Below are positions 8,444 to 16,700 of a DNA stretch of 64,000 nucleotides, piece after piece. The notes beneath the pieces are model-generated. The model had not been told where the DNA came from and ran no database searches. It worked only from the letters and a program-made list of their open reading frames with translations. Numbering within the stretch: the first letter of the stretch is position 1; each line of letters starts with the position of its first letter. Origin of the DNA: an uncultured Legionella sp. (GTDB lineage: Bacteria > Pseudomonadota > Gammaproteobacteria > Legionellales > Legionellaceae); NCBI GenBank assembly GCA_902168255.1, contig CABHON010000015.1, forward strand, positions 1 through 64,000. The letters run 5' to 3'. The position numbers and the translations under genes are program-made.

Positions 8444-8601
8444 CGTCATTGCGAGGAGAGAAATTGCGTAGCGCAGCGAAGCAATGTAGCGACGCGGCAA
8501 TCCAGGCATCGATGTATCTTTTTATATCGTTACTGGATTGCTTCGTCGTATTTTGTATTACTGTGCTGCGCTTGCAATACAAAACACTCCTCGCAATGAC
8601 G
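8444..8601. repeat. Inverted-repeat element, CGTCATTGCGAG family, copy 1
   Basis: CGTCATTGCGAGGAG at 8444-8458 is the exact reverse complement of CTCCTCGCAATGACG at 8587-8601. Inside is a second inverted pair (GCAATCCAG / CTGGATTGC). A related copy lies at 35050-35215 and an internal fragment near 56430. The element is noncoding and MITE-like, and similar CATTGCGAG palindromes are common in intracellular bacteria. Confidence 0.85.
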
Positions 8602-8658
8602 AGACTAGAGATAGCACTGAATAATTATTAAGGTGCCTATTAATTAAATATAAGTTAT

Positions 8659-8734
8659 GTCCCGGTGGCACAGAGGATAGCGCGGCCCCCTCCTAAGGGG
8701 CAGGTCGCAGGTTCGAATCCTGCCCGGGACGCCA
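8659..8734 (+). tRNA. tRNA-Arg (anticodon CCT)
   Basis: A 76-nt cloverleaf with acceptor GTCCCGG/CCGGGAC, discriminator G, and CCA encoded in the DNA. The anticodon stem GCCCC/GGGGC encloses loop CTCCTAA (anticodon CCT, reads AGG). The T arm carries GGTTCGAATCC. It lies between the repeat element and hemL. I saw no second copy of its 3' end that would mark an integrated element. Confidence 0.96.
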
Positions 8735-8751
8735 TTATTGGAGTGTATTGA

Positions 8752-10035
8752 ATGAATCAATCAGAGCATTTATTTAAGAAAGCAGTAACATGCTTGCCAG
8801 GAGGTGTTAACTCCCCCGTTCGTTCTTTTTCAGGGGTTGGTGGAAATCCTATTTTTATCCAACGTGCACAAGGTGCTTATATTGTCGATGTTGACAGCCA
8901 AATGTATGTTGATTATGTTTGCTCTTGGGGAGCAATTATTTTAGGACATGCTCATCATCAAGTCACCGAAATCTTAAAAGAAACGATTGAGCGTGGCACA
9001 AGTTTTGGTGCCCCCTCTCCTCTGGAGATTCAATTAGCTGAAAAAATCATCGCAAACATTCCCTCGATTGAAATGGTAAGAATGGTTAGCTCAGGAACAG
9101 AAGCAACTATGACGGCGTTACGTATGGCTCGCGCGTTGTCCGGGAAATCTAAAATTATTAAGTTTGAAGGTTGCTACCATGGCCACCATGATAGTCTATT
9201 AGTTAATGCTGGTTCTGGTGCTTTAACTCTTGGCCATCCTAGTTCTGCAGGCGTACCAGAAGAAGCCATTGAACATACATTATTAGCTCCTTATAACGAT
9301 TTAGATGCCGTACAACAATTATTTGAGCAATTTCCTAATCACATTGCCGGAGTAATCGTTGAACCCGTTGCAGGAAATATGGGCTGTGTATTACCTAAAC
9401 CAGGTTTCTTAGCAGGGTTACGCGCATTGTGTGACCGCTATAAATCTTTACTTATTTTTGATGAAGTAATGACGGGATTTAGAGTTGGTTTACAAGGTGC
9501 TCAAGGGTTATTTAATATAAAGCCTGATTTAACTTGTTTAGCTAAAGTAATTGGTGGTGGGTTACCCGTGGGAGCAGTAGGAGGTCCAAAAGCATTGATG
9601 GAATGTTTAGCACCGGTTGGGCCGGTGTATCAAGCCGGTACACTTTCAGGCAATCCTCTTGCGATGGCTGCTGGTTTAGCCACGTTAACTTTATTAGAAA
9701 CCAACGGCTTTTATGAAAAACTCACTTTATTAACCCAACGACTTATTCAAGGCATTGAAGAATGTGCCCAAGCCCATGACATCCCTCTTTACACAACTCA
9801 GGCAGGGGCGTTATTTGGTTTATTTTTCACATCTAAACCGATTCATACATTGAAAGATATCCCCTCTTCTCATGTCGACTATTTTCGTCTATTCTTTCAT
9901 GCAATGTTGCAGAAAGGTATTTATTTACCTCCTTCAGCATATGAGGCATATTTTACCTCTGCAGCACATTCCTCCACAGAAATAGAAAAAACGCTTAATG
10001 CCATTAATGATGTCTTTAGTACAGTGAGAGCCTGA
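8752..10035 (+). CDS. hemL: Glutamate-1-semialdehyde 2,1-aminomutase
   Basis: Makes 5-aminolevulinate in the C5 heme pathway. It is a PLP class-III aminotransferase with typical N terminus LPGGVNSPVR, SSGTEATMTALR (phosphate binding), GCYHGHHDS, DEVMTGFR (PLP-ring Asp) and the PLP Lys in LAKVIGGGLPVGA. Length 427 aa matches the family. GGAG lies nine bases before the ATG. The DUF2845-like gene starts two bases after the stop, so the two probably share an mRNA. Confidence 0.97.
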   Translation: MNQSEHLFKKAVTCLPGGVNSPVRSFSGVGGNPIFIQRAQGAYIVDVDSQMYVDYVCSWGAIILGHAHHQVTEILKETIERGTSFGAPSPLEIQLAEKIIANIPSIEMVRMVSSGTEATMTALRMARALSGKSKIIKFEGCYHGHHDSLLVNAGSGALTLGHPSSAGVPEEAIEHTLLAPYNDLDAVQQLFEQFPNHIAGVIVEPVAGNMGCVLPKPGFLAGLRALCDRYKSLLIFDEVMTGFRVGLQGAQGLFNIKPDLTCLAKVIGGGLPVGAVGGPKALMECLAPVGPVYQAGTLSGNPLAMAAGLATLTLLETNGFYEKLTLLTQRLIQGIEECAQAHDIPLYTTQAGALFGLFFTSKPIHTLKDIPSSHVDYFRLFFHAMLQKGIYLPPSAYEAYFTSAAHSSTEIEKTLNAINDVFSTVRA

Positions 10036-10037
10036 TT

Positions 10038-10646
10038 ATGAAAACAACATTTACCATCACTATTGCAGCTAGCTTAATGTTAGGAGGGTTTTCTTCAACA
10101 GTATTGGCAGCTTCTTTTTATTGCACCACAACCAACCAATATATTTCGCAAGGTATGAGCGAGGCAGAAGTTGAACAAGCTTGCGGTACGCCTCAAAGTG
10201 TTCAAAAAACCCAACAACCCGTTACCCAACGAATACCTGTCACGCAACTTACATTTAACATTGCAACCAATACTACCGGACAAAGCCAAGGTGTTGTTAC
10301 ACCTGGACTTTATTCCAGTAACTTTCAAATTAATACCGGTCCTCTTACAACATTGGTGGTAGAAGCAAGTAATAATCGTATTACGGATATTTCTATCAAT
10401 GGAAATTCAGCTCAATCCGTTTCAATTTGTAATGAAGGCACCTTTGGTGTGGGTGATCCTCCTGACGCGGCAATTAGTAGTTGTGGCGATCCTGCTTATC
10501 AAAACCAAACATACAAAAATGTTGATACCGGCCAAGAAGAACCGGTTGAAATATGGAGCTACAAACCCTCCACTTACCAACAACCTTTCAATTTAGTGTT
10601 TGTGAATGGTTCGTTAGTGCAAGTGGATACAAATGCGGCGGAGTAA
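10038..10646 (+). CDS. Secreted DUF2845-like protein, 202 aa
   Basis: Signal peptide at residues 1-24 (cleavage after VLA). Two similar Cys-containing segments follow: YCTTTNQYISQGMSEAEVEQACGTPQ near 30 and ICNEGTFGVGDPPDAAISSCGDP near 132. Both have the C-x(n)-G-[MD]-x-E/D-A-x(3)-C-G-x-P pattern of DUF2845-type periplasmic proteins. Function is unknown; disulfides are plausible in the periplasm. Placed two bases after hemL. Its last third was duplicated: 10402-10543 recurs at 19371-19512 with only two mismatches. Confidence 0.8.
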   Translation: MKTTFTITIAASLMLGGFSSTVLAASFYCTTTNQYISQGMSEAEVEQACGTPQSVQKTQQPVTQRIPVTQLTFNIATNTTGQSQGVVTPGLYSSNFQINTGPLTTLVVEASNNRITDISINGNSAQSVSICNEGTFGVGDPPDAAISSCGDPAYQNQTYKNVDTGQEEPVEIWSYKPSTYQQPFNLVFVNGSLVQVDTNAAE

Positions 10647-10660
10647 GACACGTTGTTTAT

Positions 10661-10722
10661 TGCTATTCAATACAGAAGAATGGGAGCAATAACAAGGTGA
10701 AAATCTCCGTTATTTGAACACC
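10661..10722 (-). pseudogene. Relic of the MFS/spermidine-synthase-like gene (left copy)
   Basis: Two short pieces resemble the gene at 21258-22653. 10664-10682 (CTATTCAATACAGAAGAATG) matches 21884-21903 at 18 of 20 bases, and 10685-10722 (AGCAATAACAAGG ... GAACACC) matches 22106-22140 with four mismatches and a 3-base gap. The roughly 200 bp between the pieces is lost. This is a decayed copy lying convergent to the DUF2845-like gene. Confidence 0.6.
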
Positions 10723-10744
10723 TGCACTGGATTCAAAAGGCTTC

Positions 10745-13700
10745 TTATTTTGGTTGCATGCTTGATATTTGCTTCATTTCTCCTGGTTGAATGACTTTTG
10801 AAGCAGCTTCTCCCAACGAACCTACTTTAGAAACTAGCCTAGCTAGTGATTGTTCATGAATTTTTTTCAAATGCGTTGCATAATCTATCTGAAAACACAT
10901 AGTTCCCAAAAAAAGAGAAGCGCCAACTGGTTGAGAAAACACCATCATTCCTCCTCCTATGGCAAAAATAACATTGCGTAGGGCTGAATAATCGTTGGCC
11001 TTTTCTTTTTCTTGCTCTATTTTTTGAGGTATATAATTTTCATCTAACACTTTTTTAAAATTTTCTTCATAATTTTTTGCCGCCTCTCTGTAAGAGGGAT
11101 GAATGAAAAATAATTGTCTGGCTGTGTCCATCCCTAATCTTCCTAATTTTTCTTTTTCTTCTGCAGAAATAACACATGTAGAAACCCTTTCAAGTATGAA
11201 TTGAATTTTTAGTAATGTAATTTGTCCTGAATTATCAGGATCATCAGCTAAACAAGCATCTAAATCTTGCATGACTTTTTCAAATATAATACCTGGCCTT
11301 ATAGCATAAATGATATTTTGAAGCTTAATTAATATTGCACTTTTTGGATACATTTTTAACAACTCATTTAATTGATTTATCATCCAATTTAAGTGTTGTT
11401 CACGATCATTGGGCTGTTGTATAAACAGCATTAAATGAACTTTAATATTATTAAGTATGTTATTGTGCCATCGGGTAGACCAATACTGCCAAAACGCTAT
11501 TCCCATGAGGCCACCCATGCTCGTTGCGAGTAATATTTTTTCTACACTTCCCGTGTTGCTCAAATGTTGAAGGAGGGCCGTTCCATTTTTCAGTATCAAA
11601 CTACTTATATTATTGCCAGAATAATGTATCTGACTGATAGCTGATTCGAGAAACTCTCGCATGCCTGATGAAAATTTGCTAACCACAAAGCCTAATCCTT
11701 CTCGTAAAACACCAGCATTCGTATAAATATTGAGTACATTTGATAACCACTCATGGCTCAAAAGATAGACAATGTCTTCCATGACGATTTCTACAAGAGA
11801 AGTTGGTGCTTTTCCTGCTTGTCGATTTTTATCGACCCAATGGGTTTTGGCAAAATTTGCGGGGATGGTTAACAAGCGCGCAGTTTCTAAACCTATTACA
11901 GCTTGTTCTGCCGATGTTAAATTAACAGCATATGTCACCGAATTATATAAAGTATTGAATGTGCTGGCTGTCGAGAGTTGCATTTGCAATGCTTCAAAAC
12001 AAAACATAAAATTTTCAAACGGTGTTGTGTTATATCCAACAAGACTCATGGCATCTACACCAATACTAGCTGTTGCGTAAATGAGTTGTGCATGACTCAT
12101 CTCAAATGGTGTCAGTTTAGAAAAGAATGAAAATTTCGATGCATATTCCATTTCTTTTTTAAACTCTATTGATGCTTGTATGCTTTCTCCTAGCTTTAAA
12201 TGCTGTGACACTTGTTCCATAAAAGCAACCAGCTTCCCAGTAGAACTTAAGTTTCTTATAACATACATGGCCCTTGTTCTCTGACTGTCGTTAGAATAGC
12301 TGGAATCTCTAATCCAACATGCCAACCGTATGAGACCTTTTAGTATTTGATTTCCATAAAACATTCTGAAAGCATGTTGGCGCTCAAAGATTCTTTCTTT
12401 ATGGTTTTCTAATTGCTGAATATTTTTATCAAGTGCCCTTTCTTTTTCCTTGGTTTCTGCTGTTTTAACCATTTTTTCTAAAAAGGTTTTTGTCTCGCAG
12501 ATTGTCTGCTCAATGGTTTCAAGCGCAGAATTATGGTTGGCTTCTTGACAATATTCATCCGCACAAAAAATAGCTATTTCATGATCAAGTAAATTCAGTT
12601 TATGCGCTTCTTTAGCATAATTCAGCGCATTGACACGATCGATATAAGTATTCTTAGCACTGAAAACAGCCAAAAAGTATTGTGTGTTAGCTTTTTGGGC
12701 ACCTGATTGATCGTGTACATTAGCTATAGAAATTAACTTTTCCATCATAAAATTTCCATCAGCACCGTCTAACTCTTTAGCTAATCGAAAAAAAGTTGCC
12801 TTTATTTCATCAATTACTTCTGTAGTTAAGGAACGAATATTAGCAATATCTAGTCTTTTCTGTATAACTTCTGCGACATTTTTAGTATCTTTTACACTAG
12901 TGCCCAATTGAAGGCGTCTAATAAACAAAGAATCATTTGAAGCGTGGTATTCAGACTCTTGTTTAAGAATATCGTATTCTTTTGCATCGATAACTAATAA
13001 TTCATCATATAGTGCTTTATTCGCCAAAATTTTTTCTTTTGGATTTTTTGAATCATCGGTTTTAATTAATGCCAATTGCTCGATAAGAGCATTTCTTTTT
13101 CCCATAAAATGATTATTTAATGCATTTATCATTGAAAGACGATCCTCAGAAAATGAGGTGACATCTTCAAATGAGGTAATAATTTCGTTCAATGCATCTT
13201 TAAGTTGTTTTACGGTTATTTCAGTTTCTTTTTTATCTGTACATGCTTTCAACAACTCCATTGCTTCTCCAGTAGGAATTGTATAAAAAACGCAGTTGCC
13301 TTTTTGGTTAAAATATATTTTATAAGTCTTTTCTTGTTCGTTGTAGCAAACTAAAATTTCTTCCAACTGCACCACTTTGGCTTTATCAGCGTTTGATATA
13401 GCAGCGTATACTATTCGTGCGCGCCCAACCCCTAATTTTCGTAAATTTGTCTTAATTACTTCAACGTCTTGTTGTGTGATTTCTTTGTTTACTTCTTCAA
13501 AAATAGCAATTCTACTAGAAAAAACAGCCAGTTCTTTATCTTGCAATGTAGTGGTTTCTAATTTTTTCATATAATGCTTGGCGTTGTTTAAGCGAAGAAC
13601 ATTATTTTTCTGCATCAGTAAATTTAACTCCATTTTGACAATTTCTTTTGCTAAAGTTTTTTGATTTTTGGTAAATATTTTCTGCTCAGGTTCAGGAACG

Positions 13701-16700
13701 TTTTCCTTCAGCTCTTCACATAACTTATATTGATATTCATACAGTAAAGGAAGCTCTTCCAGTGCACCAAATACAGCGTTTGACTTATCGCTGTGGCTCA
13801 TAAACTCGTCGTTTTCAAGCGCTTCAATATGTACACGAACCGCCTCTATTTCATCTGCGTACATCGCAAGCACAGCTTGTCCAGAAACTAAACGAGCTTC
13901 TCCATCTAAAGTGGATAATATTGAAAATACCGAAGAGAGATCTTTTTCGCCAATCTGTTCTTGTGCTACTTTAATTGCATTTTCAGTGGCTTCTATATTT
14001 TTTAATAATGTAGTAGCCCCAGCATCCTTCGGATAATACTTCAGTATTTCTTTTGCTTTTTGCTTGGCAGTCTCAAAATGTTCTTTAGCATTTTTATAAT
14101 CTGTACCAACCTTGGCAAGGGTTGTTTTAGAATTATGAAATTCACTTCTATACCAGCGCCACCAATAATATTGATGTGCTGCAACCGCCGTTACAGCAAC
14201 AACACCACTAACAAAAACAACTTGTCCAGCCATTGACATACCTAAAAAATAAGCTTTTGCACCTGAAGCATAAGCTCCAGCAGCAGTAAGCGTCTCAGCA
14301 CCTTTTGCCTTTGCTCCAACAAGAACGGCATCAATATAAGGAGGTAATTCCGCTATAAAAACTACTATAGGGTTACCATACTCACCTGCCGTTCTCAACC
14401 CTTCGTGCATAATACCTGGTGCATAATCGATAATGAATTTACCAACATACTCGATTTGTCCTGGCAAATTAATCATAGCATTACCAAGATAACCAGCAGT
14501 ATTTTGAATAACACCAGAATAAGCGTACAAATTCATCACCTGTGAAGAAACTTGATTACCGGCGACCCAACAAATATCTTCCGCTAACATTCCTAAAAAT
14601 GTAGTGGGTGCTTTACCTTCTTTCCGCCAATGCTCAAACACATGGCGATGTGCCCAACCTAATGGAATAGCTGCTAACATCGCTCCATTCATTGCTCTTT
14701 CTACATTCGAAATTGGAGCATCCACAAATGCGCCCAATTCCGCGTCCCAAACAGGCGCTGGAGGCGCAGCAGTGGCAGCATCAAATAACATGGAAAGTCC
14801 TTGAAGTCCCTCCAAAACACAAGGGCTCCAATCAAGCAATTTTGCAATGTCAGGATACTTTTTTACAAAACTATCAATACGGCGCGCAACAATTTGTCCC
14901 ACTCCAGAAACCCCATTCGCTGCGGCTAAAATAAAGGAAAGATAAGATTTTCCCAAAAAAAGTTGTCGTGCGTTGCCAAGTAAACAACTTGCTGCCATGG
15001 AAACATCTTCTATTTTCTCCGCAACATAAGCAATAAACTCATTGATTAAACCTTCAGTATCTTTATATTTTTCAGCCACAGTGCGCGCAAAATAAGTCAA
15101 CATATCGAGTCCAAGCTTACCAAAAAAAATGACCTCTTCCATTTGTTGAACTTGTATTTGTTCTCGGCCATGTTTTAAAGACTTATGTTTATTCGCATTT
15201 TCCTCATCCAAAGCAATCAATGCGGCTTCTTGTTCTTTTTGATCAATAATTTTTTCTTTTATCATATCTCGCTGAGCTCGGAGTAACTCAGGATTATTAT
15301 TGTGTACCCCACACTCAAGTAGAACTTTGTCTGCTTGAGCCCGTTGTTTTTGTTGACATAATACATAGGCATATCCAACCGCCGCTTCAGAATTAGTTGG
15401 ATCAAGTTCAACAGCAGCTTTATAATAAGCCTCTGCTTTTTTGTAATCGAAGTAGCTATCTTTTAGCATTAATGACCCTAAATAAACGTTAGTAACGGCT
15501 TGTTCTTTTAATGCTATGTTTGCTGTTTGCTCAAACTTCATCATGGATTGAAGTTGTTCAACGGCATATTCTCTTTGTGCTACATCGCCATAACTCCCTA
15601 ATGCATAAATAGAATTTTTCATAAAACCAAAAGCTTGCCGCTGCTCTAATGTCTGCGTATCATAGGGTGCTGATAAAAATTTGGGCAGATGTTTATCAAT
15701 GAGTCCTCTTGCTTCAGCCCTGTCTTCTGTTAGTATGCTCAGTCGTAAATATTCACATAATAAAAGGGCATTATCGCCATCATATTCAAAACCTGCACGA
15801 ATTGTTTGAAACTGTTCTTTATATATGGCTGATAATGCGGGATAAAAATCAGATGAAGCTTTTTTTTTCATATCTTGAGGGGCTTCGTTTATTTTTTGAT
15901 GAATCTCTTTTATTTTATTATCAAATTCTTTTAGCGTCGCGTACATACAGTTTTTTTGAAGTTCTCGTGCAATATGTTCAGAAAGATTTTTCTCGCATTC
16001 AATTAAAGCTGCATGATCGGTATATTTTTTTAGCAAATCTGTACATATTTGGTGTGCCCCTGTTGCATCACCTTGTTCGCATGCATTTTTTAACAACTGT
16101 ACCTTCTCATCAAATTGGATGTGTTCCAGCAGCTCTTTTTCAAGATTAATTAAATCAGGAAGATTTCCATATTTTTGCAGTAGTTGGTTGCATATGTCGT
16201 ACGCACATTTCACATCACCTAGCTCACAGGCTTTATTGAGTGGCTTAAACTCATGTTCAAATAATGTAAGAAATTTTTCATGATCCAATGTTTGATAGGA
16301 ATCTGTACCATAAGCCGCCGCCAAATCCTTTTTAACTTCACTTTTTGGATTTTCTACCACATACTTAATAAGTCCAAGTACAGCCCGTTGCTCAAGCGTT
16401 TTAGCTGATTGCCAACTTTTCTTCCAGTTTTTATTAAATTTGTTTAACTCATTTTTGCTGAGAGACCGTTTTTTTAAATTATACATATCCATTGCTAATT
16501 CTTTGTTTTCTTGCAATTCGTAATCTAAGTGCGGCAATTGATGATGCTCCCTTTTTGCATGCATATGTTTTAAACTCAAAGCCGTTATAAAAGCAGCTGC
16601 CGTAATGCCACCGAGTACGCCCATAACTGCCGTAGAAGAAAGAGCAAGACTGCTCGATATAAAAGCGGCTCCTTGATTTGTTATTCCTGCTGCCAACGAA

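Noticed and set aside
8405-8631. Short plus-strand open frames over the repeat before tRNA-Arg
   Set aside because: They read through the inverted-repeat element and have no homology or start signal.
8659-8734. tRNA-Arg as the attachment site of an integrated element covering 8.7-21 kb
   Set aside because: No integrase gene and no second copy of the tRNA 3' end were seen; hemL directly downstream is core.
15709-16149. 146-residue plus-strand open frame inside the giant gene
   Set aside because: Antisense to a continuous frame, no ribosome site, composition of a shadow.
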